DNA of 64,000 bases from Siphonodentalium dalli (GCA_032622095.1 CP136066.1:47652911-47716910), one strand, 5' to 3'. Positions 22,361-35,170 are shown, numbered from the stretch's first letter. The notes: generated by a model from the sequence alone, not told the origin. Numbers and translations are program-made.

Positions 22361-23639
22361 TGAACATTTAGTTTGTCATTTTGTTTTACAAATGTGGCGT
22401 CAAATCAGACAGAGCATCTTTAATACCATGAAATATAGCTGACTGTAAAACACTCAATCGACCATTGTCTGGACTTGGTGAACGTGGTTGCATAGGTTGC
22501 ATAAGTTATAATACATACTATGAGAAGTGGTGAATGTCGGTGATTAAAATATACGGATCCGGACAATTATGACAGTGCTAATGTTGCAACCGCAGTTCGA
22601 AGACTTATTTTAATTATAGTGTACATTAGAATATATTTATGACTCATCCAAAACTTTGTATTTTGTAAATAAAATGTTCCAAAGCAATCGAAACACTCCT
22701 ATTTACATTTCTGACAAGCTAAAACATGGACATATCACAATTAGAACATGACATATTAGAAACGCCCATTGGTTTTGTCAAGCTCGTTGTATTTGGTAAA
22801 GAAATGTGTTTTGTTTTAATGGTCCAAGGTGGGAAGATGCAAGCAAATGGACGCTCTTAAGCCGACAACTCGAAATCCAGGTGACAGAGTTTCTCTATCA
22901 GATAATTACTCAACCGGTCAAGTATATGTAATTGTATGTTTGATTTCCATATATGGGCATACCTTGCCTGAAATAAACAATAATAATAATAGGAGATCTA
23001 GCAATGATGAGTACCAATACAATCCAGCAATAACGTTGCAAACTAACGTATCAATATAAAGCATGTTTTATCCATAAATTTCGATTTGACCATATTCGGA
23101 TTGTTTTTATTTCGAAGAGGCTGCGTATAGGGATAGGAAAATTAGCGATAAAATATGGTACAATAAAACACACAATATCGCCATTAAACATTAACAAGCT
23201 AGCAATGTTATAACCTATATCGATTGACGAACTTCCTTCCACTTAGAGGACATACTAATTTTGGAATTTTTCGACCGAATATTCGCACAAACAGAATTAC
23301 CTCCGGTGTGGCGGTTAAAATTCGAGAAATGTTGTAAACTTTACGAAAGTATGCCTTTAAGAGACTAATTAAGACGCATAATATGTCTTCGTACGTGTGG
23401 AGTATTGACGTATATGTCAGAAGAAACAGCTTGATTCTCTGTGCAGGTTGACAGTCGTTGTTAAGATCGATTTATATTTTCAATTTGAACGATTGTTGAC
23501 GATAGCTCAACGATTTGGTGTTGACATTATTATATCCATAATGATCGAAAAGGTTGACAATTTCCCGAAAAGCATGATTTTCTAAGATTTGACCTCGTTT
23601 AAGTGCGACCTGCATTATCATCATCACATGCATATATAG
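22361..23639. other. No gene recognised
   Basis: Mostly unique-looking AT-rich sequence. ACGCATAATATGTCTTC at about 23374 resembles the 3' end of the 368 bp MITE family. A 76-codon plus frame and a 63-codon minus frame are unassigned. Confidence 0.4.
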
Positions 23640-24385
23640 TAGCCATGCTGATCGTGTTTTGAGGGGAGTCTCTTCTATGGCCTTGTAAACTTAATGAATG
23701 CGGAATGTTTACATGTGTAAGTAATATCAGTTCAACCCAAAGACCCATATGCACTTTGGGGTCAATTGGTTAAAACATTGTGGGTGTATAGGGCATGCCC
23801 AAGTATTCAGTGATACAAATAATGCAATCTAACATGGCTGCTGGCAACAATGCTTTTGATCGAATATCGCTGATAGCTCCAATTTAGAAGTGATCATTAA
23901 CATTGTACAATTTTAAAACATGTCGCTAATCAAAGTTAATTGCAATGTGTGCCAATTGATTCAAATGTGAACTCCAAGATGGCCGCTATATGTTTTTAAC
24001 AACATTTCATGGCTCCTATCTAGTGGTCGCCCCGAAGATCCATATGAAGTTTAGTGACGATCAGGATGTGGCCTGTAATGTGTTCCAAAGGATTTAATAA
24101 TGCGAAGAGTAAAACCCAAGATGTTTTTTTTTAGATGTCGTGAACTCCAAGGATCCGTATGCGGGTTGGTGATGCTCGGATGGGCGAGGTGGCCTGTAGG
24201 ATGTGCGGAATGATTTAGTCATGCTAAGATGGCTGTTGGTCTCCGTATTCTCAACGAAATTCAGGGGGGGCGTGACACCATTAGCAGACCCGAACAGACA
24301 TCCGACGGATGGACGTACGGATGTCACGGCGCACCGACGCACGGAAGGACATATGTAACACAGTGTACAACCACTTTTAAAAGGG
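23640..24385 (+). repeat. Pearl-like composite repeat with ACGG-type tail
   Basis: Diverged ~170 bp units share CTCCAAGATGGCCGCT-like, GATCCATATGAAGTTTAGTG and GTGGCCTGTA landmarks. They end in a GACGGATGGACGTACGGATG run, CGCACGGAAGGACATATG and CCACTTTTAAAAGGGG. Tandem cores followed by an ACGG-type microsatellite fit the bivalve pearl architecture. Confidence 0.7.
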
Positions 24386-24429
24386 GTATATTAGTATACT
24401 TTAATACGTGTGACTATGAAATGAAATGA

Positions 24430-26929
24430 TATGAATTGTTGCTTGAAGTAACTTTAAAAATCAACCAACTCAACACAGCTACACACCCGGGCTACATGAG
24501 TGTCGAACCTGGCAATGCACACAGAGTTCTCTTGTCACTAATATTGGCATATCAAACTCGGAAATTATGCAACAGGCACGCATATTACAAAACTAAGTGA
24601 TATAATTCCAATATCTTAATGCTTCCTAATTAATCGTTGATCGACATGTTAATTTGAAAAAATAAAATTGCATCACATATTTTTCCGACTTTGAAACACC
24701 CACCCCTTCTCTGAACTGTTTATGCAGATCACCCCTCCCGCGAAAGTCGGAAAACATCGATAGCTCATATGCCTACAAAATTTTAAACCAATTATCCAGT
24801 ATTAAATGTGGGTTTTAAAATAATTCAACGCGGGATTATATCCATACGAAATAAGCCCATATTGGCATTATTTAATCTCTCTTTTAATCGACACGACTTA
24901 CCAGGTTCACGCTTTTTATGATGTGTTTTTACATCAGCCCGCTACATTATGCGGAATACTGGGTATAAGTCCATTATGGGGTTAAAATCGAATAAAATAA
25001 GTGAGATATGAACATATGTGAATATTTAGGTCCAAATAGGAACCTATTAGCACGAGGATTGTCCACGAGGTCGCACAGTGGCCAGGTAAAAACCAGTGGT
25101 CGAGTCAAATTGAAAGGTATTGTATAATATTCATCTTTGTATTTTTGCAAATTGTATTGGAAATTTATATCATACTATGTATTTAGTAGCGTAATTTAAT
25201 TGTAAGTTTTATATTCTAAATGATACAATATTTTCAATAATTCATTTAATTCAATTATGTTGAATTTGTATCCAATTTCTCACAAATCATCATTTAATAA
25301 TATAATTATAACATATACATATTAGCCTCATTAATGTAATTCATTGTTTTTATTTTTAAGGCCAACATCTGTTTGTTATCCATTTTATAATACATGTATA
25401 TAAAGTATGTTGATTAAATATAGAACGGACTTCTGTTGTGAAACAGACTGCAATGCACAACACACGCACTGTTTCAGTTTTTATATATTAGAGTGACCAG
25501 TTTAAGTGAAACCATATTGTTATTTAAATACTAAGTTATTGTCTGTGAAATAGGTAGAGATTCGCTTCAGAATAATTATTTCCAAAACTTTACCCAATCA
25601 ATGTAACAGACGTGGGACCATTGTTGTTACAGTGCGCACGACCATCTTTGCTTCCATTTGGTTGAAAGAGACTTTCGTTTTGGTGGTTACCTTGAAATTA
25701 TCCTTTAAAGGGAAGAAAATAATATGTCCAACCTGACATTACGTATAGAGAAGCATGAGTCATTTTATTAGGCAGAGGGCTCTGACGTGTAACTTGGAGT
25801 GAATTCATAAAACAACGAACAGTATAGTTATGCCACCAGATGCATATGCTGTTAAAATAGTCACATCTGTTAAAACTGCCTTAAACAGAAAGAATATTCA
25901 AATATATACATATTTAGTTATTATACAAATCATATATATCGCAAATAGTATGCTATTGTCAAGTTAATACGCTTTGTCATGTAAACAAAAGCCAGGATAT
26001 GTAACGTTTTTGGATTTTGTTTACATAACAAAGCGAACAAACTTTACAATAATATACTATTTACGCGATATATATGATTGGTATAAAAACAAAATATGTC
26101 TATATTCTTTCTGTTTATGGCAATTTTTAACGGATGTGACTAGTTTAACATCATATCCACCGCGAATGCAATCTGTCCCTTTAAAATCAATGCTTAACAA
26201 GACTGAAGTTTTAGGAAACGGTTATAAATTCATTGATGATATCTGTTTTAAATTTGACAAACATTTAAAAATGTCCACACTCAATATTCATTGGTGAGAA
26301 GTTATTTCTTACGAAATGTTCAGATTAATACTTCAACAAACGATGGGTTGTAGGTATATAGTTGATTCATATGTCGTTGGTTGAACTGATTATCTGAAAA
26401 TAAATTTTCCCTTTTGCCAAATGCTAGACAAATACGACAGACATAGTCTTCAATACATGGAAGCAAACACTATCCAATACGTAGGAGCCACGCGATGTAC
26501 ACTTGCACATCGCCGCCCCTGCCGACCGTAGAGGAATTTCATTTTCACTCTGATAAATATTACCTCTTCTCTACTTAGTTTATCTGTCGTCTGCTTATTT
26601 GTCCTGGACATCCATCCAGGTGAATACTATATCGACCATTCCAGTGTATACTTATAACTTAGTGAGATAATTATTTCAAAGTGAAAGTGTTAATGACATT
26701 GTCATCTAACAAGGAGTGGTGTGGTATCACATATATAGGTGATAAGCCATATACAATTCTGCAAAGTTGCCATGGGATTTTACTAATTTAATAGTTGGAA
26801 CTAATTTTCACAACCCAAAAGGGTTGTTTTACGGTATTGCGTAAGCGACGCAAGTATAGTTTTGACGTCACTAATTTATATAACCCGTCAACGTGAAAAA
26901 ATAGTTTTTACATCCGGTCGATTCAGACC
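24430..26929. other. No gene recognised
   Basis: AT-rich, largely unique-looking sequence. The 107-codon plus-strand frame at 25974-26297 contains a Tyr/Phe-rich stretch but no domain I know. Short exons of an intron-rich gene could be missed here. Confidence 0.35.
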
Positions 26930-27300
26930 CATGGGCCCCAGTGGTGGCCGCCATGTTGGAATAGAATTGACAAATTAATAAAACGAATTTATTTTCTTCT
27001 TCGATCAGCCTCCCTATAGCAACACTATTAAATTTGAAAAACAAAATCAACCTTATTCAAAATTAAATGCTTAATGTGGATTTAGCTGACACGGGCGCAT
27101 AGCATTCGGCAAACATCGCCATATTCCGCAGCGTTACGGTTTGAAAATTACGTCCCCTGGCAGGCCATAGCAACGTTGGAAATGATGACGTAATTTCGTT
27201 ACAAAATGGTGGCGCTCTCTTATTTGCGAAATTTGAAATTGAATTGCTTGTTATTGTTATCGCTCGTATTTTAAATGTACAACGGTATCACAGCACGTAA
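26930..27300 (+). promoter_or_regulatory. Possible promoter / untranslated first exon region
   Basis: Comparatively G+C-rich DNA carries GGCCGCCATGTTGG, GATGACGTAATTTCG (an ATF/CREB-like site) and AAAATGGTGGCGCTC (YY1-like). A purine-rich stretch without a reading frame follows at 27300-27540. Such a mix is common around invertebrate start sites with untranslated first exons. No exon or donor site is proven, and direction is guessed from the downstream purine-rich DNA. Confidence 0.2.
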
Positions 27301-29505
27301 GCGTTAGGAACAAACGAGACAGAACAAACGAGAAAGCACAAGCGAAGATAGCACAACGAGCCCATTACTGGAATTACTTTAGAGTCAAAGCAGTTAAAAG
27401 AAGAAGAAGAACAACAACTTGTTTTGAACTTGATTAAGTCTTGAACTTGAAGTTTAAAAGTGAAAATCAGTCAATCGGAAAGAAGCTCAATGACGAATCT
27501 GTGACTGAAAAAAATATGAAAATGAAGGTCACTGGAGTGGAATGTTGACTGGTCTGTGCAGACTGATCACCACGGCCATTTGACTTGTTCTGTTATTGTT
27601 CAATTTTAAGTCTGTTTTCACCTGGACTGGTTAGACTTAGAGTTGCAACTACAACTTAGTGCAAGCGGCAAATTGTTCAGTCTACTAACCACTTCTCTAA
27701 ATAGTCAATTAATTGTTGATATCTAACACTGTCAGGTCAAGCCTCAACTTGGGTAAAGGAAATCAGAAAATGGATATTTTAGAGCTGACTGATATACTCA
27801 TTTACTAATACTATAGACAGTCTAGTTCAGTCATGAACCGTTGAACGTAGCGCGTAGCTGGAAATTGTGTAAGCAGTAATCGGTGAAAGCGGTCATGTGA
27901 CCTACTAATCTAATAATATTAGGATTGTATTAGTCAATTTAGTGATTACAGATTAGTAAATTCAGTTATCAACGAATTCAGGCTCAGAGCCTCACCCACT
28001 CACTGTGACTCAGGTCAAAATACAATTCTAGACATCTACACTACAGAGCAGACGACAAACATATGTAACAAACATGTGAAGCCCAGTGGATTGGTGACTA
28101 ACAAAGTGAGTCATTTATCTTCTTGTTGAGTGAAGGAAAAGAACATCTCCCAATCTCACTTGGTCTCGGCACACTGCAGAGTCCATGCAGTGACTGGTGA
28201 GAGGATATGCTTCCGGGCCAACTTTACATCTGTGTGTATGAATTATGTTTCCTATGATGGACTATCAAGTTAAATATAATAATTATAATGCACAGTGATT
28301 AGTTTTAGCATTCTCACATATTAAATAAATTCATGATTTTAACACTGTGTTCTCGATTTAAACCTTAAGCATTAAGCGGTAGCTTGATCAGCATGGCTAG
28401 CATACATATTAACTAGTGGCTATTTGTGGAAAAATTATTAAACATAGCCCTGCGTACTTGCCATTGTCGACTTGACACATTGGCATTCATTGGGATTGGA
28501 ATAATATGTATGATAAACATAATCATTCCAGGCCAACTTAGTTGAACTGCCACGACCTTCTAGTTGTGCATGCACATGACTAAATGTTTAATCTAGTAGC
28601 ATTTTATCAGACCATGCCATGAATATCTATGTATCTATGCCCATCAATAATGATATATTCCACCAGTACAAAGTGTTTGCTGTTGTGATAGGGAAGTAAC
28701 TAGTACAGTTAATAAATTATGAAATACCTTATCTTAATAATGTGTGTCATAGAATGTGAAGATCCAACTTTGAAATGGCAAGATTTAAGTGACTTTGTTG
28801 TGGATTTTGCTTTGCGTCCCTTATACTAATGTAATTCCTCCCGGGCAATTATTAAGATGTTTATATACTATCAGGTGCCTAACAATAGTGTCAGCATGTA
28901 CGATCATTAAGTTTGTTGGCATAGAGACATATACATAATTCAATTGAAATAGAATTAAATAGAATTAAATATCCATCAATATTGTTAATTTCAGTCTAGG
29001 TCTCCGCTATCACTATTATTGACCATCACAATGATTAGACATCTGAGAGTACGAAATAAGCTCACAGAAGTTACGAACAAGCATGAAATCTCGAGCTGGG
29101 ACCACCCTTAATACTTTTTCCACGTCATCTACTTCACAGAAGGGATCACCCTAAGTAGTAACCGTATAGGAACATACCACTATTGCACAATGACACCGGT
29201 TTGTTTGATCTAAATCATTTATCCACTCCAGCCCCAAAACAGTAGTCATTTGGCAAATTATCTCTTTCCTTTTCGAAGTGCCTATCATCTGCTGAAGTTG
29301 GATCCTACCACAGGCCATAAATTGTGTCTCATTGAGTCATTGTGCCCCATCCATGTAACTCGCTGAAAGTCAAGCATACATAAACCTCTATATTAAAATA
29401 AATCAGATGTGGCTATGTGAAATATGCAATAAATCCCCGTTTCCATAAATATGTATTCAGTATTATATGTAAATTTATCCAATACAGATATTTTTCCCTT
29501 ATAAA
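27301..29505. other. No gene recognised
   Basis: Mostly unique. A 27-codon frame behind a TTAATTTCAG acceptor-like site at about 28993 is intriguing but too short to call. Confidence 0.35.
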
Positions 29506-29947
29506 AGGTCATCAATCCGAATCAATAGTCCCCATATCATCAGATTCCAACAACAACAAGATTTTTCGAAATGCCGCTTTAGTTGACAGAATCGATTAAT
29601 TGCTCGAAAATAATGCTAACCGTAGTCAATTATAGCATAAAATTTAAAAAAAACCGGTAATTTATCAACTGTTTGCTCAACGAATATTGCTGGTTTGTCA
29701 AACATATGTCACACACAAAAAAAAACAATTTGATTCTTGAGTTATCCATCTTCATCCGCAATTTTGTCAGAGAATGTATACGGTCTGCTGTTTGCTGGGC
29801 CACCAAAATTAAAAAGATAGATTGTAACAATCGGTATGTGATCAATCTGAGCTTTGATGTTGTGGGTTCTTCGACTTGAATCAAATATTTTTCACCTCCG
29901 AAGTCAAGGAAATAGTATCTGCGAGGGTTAATTCGGATTGAGTACCA
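29506..29947 (+). mobile_element. ~450 bp TTAA MITE, copy 2
   Basis: Starts AGGTCATCAATCCGAATCAA and ends AATTCGGATTGAGTACCA beside TTAA (29948-29951). It shares internal landmarks with 19137-19589. The end, read inverted, begins like copy 1 (GGTACTCAATCCGAATT), which defines the terminal inverted repeats. Confidence 0.85.
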
Positions 29948-30469
29948 TTAAAATTGCAAAAAATAAATTAAATACTGAATTTTGCCTTGAAAATTGGTCG
30001 CTTGGCCAGATTCAACCTTCACCTGATGATTGCATTTTGAACAAATATAGTAACATGTGCTATATGGCTAATATCTCTTGACTGGCGCCATGAATATTGG
30101 TCTGGAAATTAGAGAAATGTTAGAGGCAATATCTCACGATGTCTAAACTGTGGCCCACATTCCGAGCTATATCTGGTGCTGCAACATATTCTCGTGCAAA
30201 TAGGTTTATTTGTACCTAAATAATCACATATGTTCATATTTTGTATTCATTTAAATTTGTTTAAATCAAAATTTAGAACAAAACTAACGCCATTATACAC
30301 TCTGCCAGTGCACCGTGAGTCACCACACCATATTTCGTTGAAATCTGGGCACCAAAATTAACAAAGACATGTTGGTCTCAACTTTACTCCAGTTTTATAT
30401 ATGTATATATAAACAGTCCCATGAAACATGTATACATTTATTGATGGACGTGTCATGGGCTCTTCATAC

Positions 30470-31040
30470 AAGATCGGGTTCATTATTCAGAAGTTCAAGG
30501 TTCCATAATCCGAAGGGTCGCTATTCCAAAGGTCCTTATTCAGAAGGTTCGCTATTCACCAGGTTTGCTATTCTGGGTGTATTTAACCAGAAAAGATGGA
30601 CATCTCTAATACCAAGTAGTTATTATTACCACAATTTTACAGTTATCCATCTTTATCTTGTAGATCGCCTGTTTGACCTTGTCCTTCTGGCACGATCAGG
30701 CCCAGAAAAAATAAAAATAGCAAACTGCAAAGATCGATATCTAATTACTCTGAGCTTTGATGGGTGGGTTCCTCGACTCTAATCAAATATTTTTCCCCAC
30801 CGAAGCCAAAGCAAGAGTAATTTAGGAGCGTCTTATCGGATTGAGTACTTTTAAGTTATTTCCTTCATAAAAAGAGTCTTATTATAAAGAATCCTCTCAG
30901 TACTTTAGAATATAGAATTAAACTTCAAAATAACAAGTTATAAAAACCTTCTTAATATCGAGGAATATAGAGAACCTTGGGAATAGCGAAACTTCGGTAT
31001 AATGAACCTTGGGAATAGCGAACCTTTGGACATAGAGTGA
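30470..31040. repeat. GCTATTC short repeats flanking a third partial MITE copy
   Basis: At 30475-30590 the words AAGGTTC and GCTATTC recur every 15-20 bp. At 30955-31035 they recur in inverse orientation (GGGAATAGCGAA, CCTTGGGAATAGCG). Between them, 30640-30850 matches the 3' half of the TTAA MITE, ending ATCGGATTGAGTACTT beside TTAA (30851-30854). The 137-codon frame at 30369-30782 spans these repeats and is not a gene. Confidence 0.78.
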
Positions 31041-31214
31041 CATGTCGACGTCCTACGGTCCATACGTATACTACTGTCGTGATCGTATATCCCAAGTTGT
31101 CAAGAAATACAGGCACTCCTATGAAACATACATTTATCATTTTATAGATGGACACGTAGGTGTTTTGGGTTGTCCATACGTACTGACGTAATCATGTTAT
31201 TTGTAAGTTGATTA

Positions 31215-31610
31215 AGTAACATGGTTGAGTCACAATTTGCTACTTTTTCGGAACAGCAGATAATAATGTTCGGATATATAATGTTTTTTTTACCAAATCT
31301 GGTTACCATTTTGCAAGCCATCTTGGGTAATTTTGTCTACAAAACACATTAGTGTGACATATTTAGGACATAATTGAACAATAAACTCCTTTGATACCAA
31401 TGCTAGTTCCATTTTACTTGAAAACAATGGTCCAAATCTGAAAAGTTAATTTTAGCTGATTTTGATGCCGAATCTGTGATAGAAAAACCCAATAATTCTA
31501 TATGTCAGTGGTTAAAATAGTAACAATTAATAAAGGTGCATCAGAAATGTTAGTATTCAATGTATATAAGACAGAATAGTCAATTCTGTTCATCAGCCAC
31601 AACTTGCATT
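31215..31610 (+). repeat. Dispersed repeat block A, copy 1
   Basis: Shares long stretches with 39420-39800: GAGTCACAAYTTGCTAC, AAGCCATCTTG, TAGTTCCATTTTACTTGAAA, ATGGTCCAAA, TGAAAAGTTAATTTT and GTTAGTATTCAA. No intact coding frame is shared. Confidence 0.85.
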
Positions 31611-31639
31611 ATGGTCAACCGTTCTTAAGAGACCAACCC

Positions 31640-32455
31640 ATATTATTTTTAAATTTCAATGACCATACTGCAAGTTATTTTCCGCCCAGCTGGCCAATTG
31701 AGAATTTGGCGTCAGTTGCCACATTTTCCCAAAGAAATCGGACCGAGCACAGGTTCGACACTTTTCGGACCACTTTTACTTTTTCGGCCCAAAATGTTCC
31801 GCCCAACTGGCCACTAAAGAATTTGTACTCATTGCGGCCATTTTCCCTTCGTTTTTTAGACTTTGCCTAATTTCGAGGCATTTCGGACTTTTCGGCCCAA
31901 ATTTTTACCTCCCAAATCGGACCGAGCACAGGTTGGACACTGTTTCGGACCACTTTTACGAACTCGACCCAACATTTGTTCTGCCCAAAGTGTTCCGCCC
32001 ACCTGGCCACTTGAGAATTTGGACTCATTGGGGCCATTTTCCCCTCATTATTTAGACTTTGCCTAATTTCGAGGCATTCCGGGCGTTTCGACCCAAATTT
32101 GTTTCGGCCCTTTTTTTTATTTTTACTTAGTATGTTCCCGTGGTCATTTGCCACATTCTCCTAAATAAATCTGACCGAGCACATGTTGGACACTTTAATC
32201 GGACCACTTTTATGAACTCGACCCAAATAATTTTCGACCAAAAAGTTTCCGTCCAGCTGGCCACTTGAGAATTTGGCGTCATTTGCCACATTTTCCCCAA
32301 AAAATCGGACCGAGCACAGGTTCGACACTTTTTCGGACCACTTTTACGAACTCGACCCAAAAACTTTTCGGCCCAAAATGTTCCGCCCACCTGGCCACTT
32401 ACGAATTTGGGGGCATTTGCCACAATTTCCGCTATTTTGCAAATAAAGGAATAAG
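31640..32455 (+). repeat. Dispersed repeat block B, copy 1 (tandem CGGACCGAGCACAGGTT units)
   Basis: CGGACCGAGCACAGGTT or close variants recur at about 31739, 31919, 32172 and 32305. Between them are GGACCACTTTTACGAACTCG, AAATGTTCCGCCCA, CTGGCCACTTGAGAATTTGG and TTTGCCTAATTTCGAGGCAT. A second copy lies at 41035-41430. Frames of 88, 67, 95 and 113 codons here come from the repeat. Confidence 0.88.
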
Positions 32456-32461
32456 GAATAA

Positions 32462-33046
32462 GTAACAAAATTCACGTTGCTCTGCAAAACACGCAATATC
32501 TTATATTGCAGCGGCTGCTCGGAATATTATGTTGGGCAGACCGCAAATAAACTTTGCGAACGGATTCGCATTCATCGCCAGCAAATAAGGCAGAAAGAAT
32601 ACAGAAACATTCCCTTAAAGTGATGTGAAACACTCCGGTGCAGTGATCAAATATAAATGGAGGATAATCTTGTTCAAAGAGGTAAGTTTTACAAATAGTA
32701 CATCCAAATTGAAAACACACACCGTCATTCTTATATATATACCAAATGCAGTGATTCTCGATGGCGAAATCGTTTTCGTTTGTCTATCGCCGATAGATGC
32801 GTCTCGAATCGAGTAGTAAATATTTACAATTGAGCGTAGTTCTGACGATGTTTTCAATGGAGTGGTACGGTCGATTTGCTTAAAATTTTCGGCTATGTTA
32901 GCAGAATGTTACATTCCCCCAGTTGTCATAGCGCCTGAATTGTAATTTATCAGGTTCACGCACCCGAACAAGTACATAATATGTCTTTAAGTGCACATCA
33001 GGACGATTGTGGACATGGGAAATTCACTGTATTTCCATTTAGTTCA
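32462..33046 (+). pseudogene. Penelope-like GIY-YIG endonuclease fragment split by a MITE
   Basis: The plus-strand frame from 32462 encodes CKTRNILYCSGCSEYYVGQT, then a LCERIRIHRQQIR segment and YRNIPL. That is the GIY-YIG nuclease pattern of Penelope-like retroelements: IxY, a CxxC, YVGQT, then R and H residues. Family members nick target DNA with this domain. The frame hits TGA at 32621 inside the 368 bp MITE that starts at 32619. After the MITE, 32991-33046 encodes HQDDCGHGKFTVFPF, the expected continuation. Omitting the MITE and one TTAA keeps the two halves in one frame. The reverse-transcriptase part is absent upstream, where block B begins, and similarity stops at about 33046, where a long-TIR element begins. 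Confidence 0.78.
32619..32986 (+). mobile_element. 368 bp TTAA-flanked MITE, copy 2
   Basis: Starts AGTGATGTGAAACACTCCGG and ends ACATAATATGTCT. It is flanked by TTAA at 32615-32618 and 32987-32990, inside the Penelope-like coding fragment. Because the target gene can be read on both sides, this copy gives the exact element boundaries and a proven 4 bp target-site duplication. Confidence 0.93.
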
Positions 33047-33419
33047 GGCACTTGGTGCATGAAAATGTAAGAATTGCACAAATTATGATAAATTCATGAA
33101 ACTTACCACATATGTTCCTTGGACCTTACTGATCATTTTCAGATATGGACTCCATCTAAATTTGGCCCCGCTTAGCAACGGTTGCTAGACAACTCTCCGA
33201 AAGTACAAAATGCTCATATAAGGATGTATTACAGTAATTCATTCAACATTAGTTGTTGTGGTTTGCATATTTGAGTTATATTTGTGACATAGGATAAATT
33301 ACAAAGACATCAGTCGTGTAGTTCCAAGGTAGATGTTTTTATGAATTTTAAATTTTTTTTATTTTATTAGACACAAAAGTGTTAAGTCCCCATAGCCCCA
33401 TCATTCTTAACAGGTTAAC

Positions 33420-34060
33420 ATCATGTTAACAAATGTGAATCTCAGTCAATAAAGGATCGTCCATACTATACGTAAGCTAAATAGTCCAACCTCCCTTGAG
33501 AAGACATTTTAAGTATTACTGTAGAGACATACAGTTATGTCCCTGTTCCCACCCTATTTAATATGGTAACCCCATCTGAATAAATTTGAATCCCAGACAC
33601 CAAAGAACCCTTCATATTAAATATCAGTAAAATAGACATGATGGTCCATCTGAAGTAAGCATATTAAGAGGAAAACTGTCCTTTGCCCCTATTTGACCAG
33701 GTGACCCCATTTTAAAAAAGTGATCCCATTTGAACAATTCTGAACTCCAGTCACCCAAGGACCCTTCATATCAAATATGAACCCATTTAACCTGATGGTA
33801 CATGAGAAGAAGTCGTTTTTAAGAATTACTATGGAGGGTAAGAGTTATTGCCCTGGCTTAACAACCATTTGACAGAGTGACCTCATTTGAACAAATCTGA
33901 ATGTGAGTCACCTAGGGAACATCCATACCAAATATGAACCCATTCAGTCTTATGCCCTAGAGAAGATGTTCAAAGAATTGTTGACAGATGGATGGACGGA
34001 CAGACATATGCACAGGTGACAGATGAGAAATGATGACTATAGCTTCGTCTCAGGTGAGCT
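33420..34060 (+). repeat. Pearl-like tandem cores with ACGG-type tail, array 1
   Basis: Units of about 160-180 bp share CCCATTTGAACAAATCTGAA, CACCTAGGGAACATCCATAC, CAAATATGAACCCATTC, AGAAGAAGTC and TTACTATGGAG. The array ends in TTGTTGACAGATGGATGGAC and CAGGTGAGCTTT. This is a motif set well known from bivalve genomes. Confidence 0.85.
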
Positions 34061-34084
34061 TTACATTTCATTGAACAAATATGT

Positions 34085-34330
34085 AAATCACCCCCCCCCC
34101 CCACAACACCGTGGGGACATCCCTGCAAGAATATGACATACGTGATTTATTTGAATACCTGACTACATTGGGTTAACACCATTTCCATGGCCTTGATAGC
34201 CATTGCATTCTCTTTTATATGGGAGGCTCCCCATGGGAGACTCGCATATATAAGAGAATGCACAAGCATAGTGTCTTCGTGGCTGCACCAGCACAACTCT
34301 GGTCGTGAAATGGTAAATATTAATAGTAAA
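34085..34330. repeat. Palindromic 'GAGAATGC' repeat, copy 1
   Basis: GCATTCTCTTTTATATGGGA and ACTCGCATATATAAGAGAAT form a hairpin at about 34206-34263. A conserved 3' part follows (GCTGCACCAGCACAACTCTG, GTGAAATGGTAAATA). A C homopolymer sits upstream at about 34090. Related copies lie at 46565, 53627 and 61530. Confidence 0.82.
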
Positions 34331-34659
34331 AATAAATATTATCTGTCAAACAGGTAATTTGTATCTGAGATAAACATAGGATTAAATTCACGAAACCACT
34401 ATCAGCTACCAGTATGTCTTGGAGAGGTGCTGACATTGATATAATTAGTTTTTAGTGACTGCACCGGCTGACTGCACAAACAGCTTGCAGAGCAATGCCA
34501 ATATATTGTGTTACTCCTACAGCTGTAATCAAAACAAGGATTTTAATGGGGTGAAATAGGCAGAGATAATATGGTATGGTACAGTGCGGTGTGGCACGGA
34601 CAGGAGGTGAGGTGGGGTAGCTGTGATCAAAGGTCAAAATGCAAAAATGTCATTTTTTG

Positions 34660-35170
34660 ATTTTAGAGTTATGTCCCTGGCTATGTCCCTATTTGACACA
34701 GTGATCCAATTTGAAAAAATCTGAACCCCAGTCACCCAAGGTCCCTCCGTACCAAATATAAGCTAATTCGGCCCAATATTTCTTCAGAAGAAGTCATTCT
34801 AAGAATTACTATGGAGGAATAGAGTTATGGCCCTGGTTTCTCAACTAATCAACCTCGTGACCTCGTTTGAACAAATCTGAATATGAGTCACCTAGGGAAC
34901 ATCCACATCAAATATGAACCCATTCGGATTTATAGTTCTGGAAAAGAAGTCGTTCTAAGAATTACTATGAAGTACTAGAGTTGTGGCCTGCTTTCCTAAC
35001 TAATTGATCTGATGACCTCATTTGAACAAATCTGAATGTGATTCACCCAAGGAACATCCACACCAAATATGAACCCCATTCGGTCTTATGGTTCCGACGA
35101 ATAAGATGTTTAACGAATTGTTGACGGATGGACGACGGACGAGGAGTGGTTCAGATGAGCTAAAAATCAT
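34660..35170 (+). repeat. Pearl-like tandem cores with ACGG-type tail, array 2
   Basis: Same units and orientation as 33420-34060 (TTTGAACAAATCTGAATRTG, CCTAGGGAACATCCACA, CAAATATGAACCCATTCGG). Ends GTTGACGGATGGACGACGGA and CAGATGAGCTAAAAATCA. Confidence 0.85.

Noticed and set aside
28990-29110. Acceptor-like TTAATTTCAG followed by a 27-codon frame ending SSWDHP, WW-domain-like
   Set aside because: Too short, stops at once, and has no matching donor or neighbouring exon.
30369-30782. 137-codon plus-strand frame
   Set aside because: Spans GCTATTC repeats and a MITE fragment; the matching part of the other MITE copies does not encode the same peptide.
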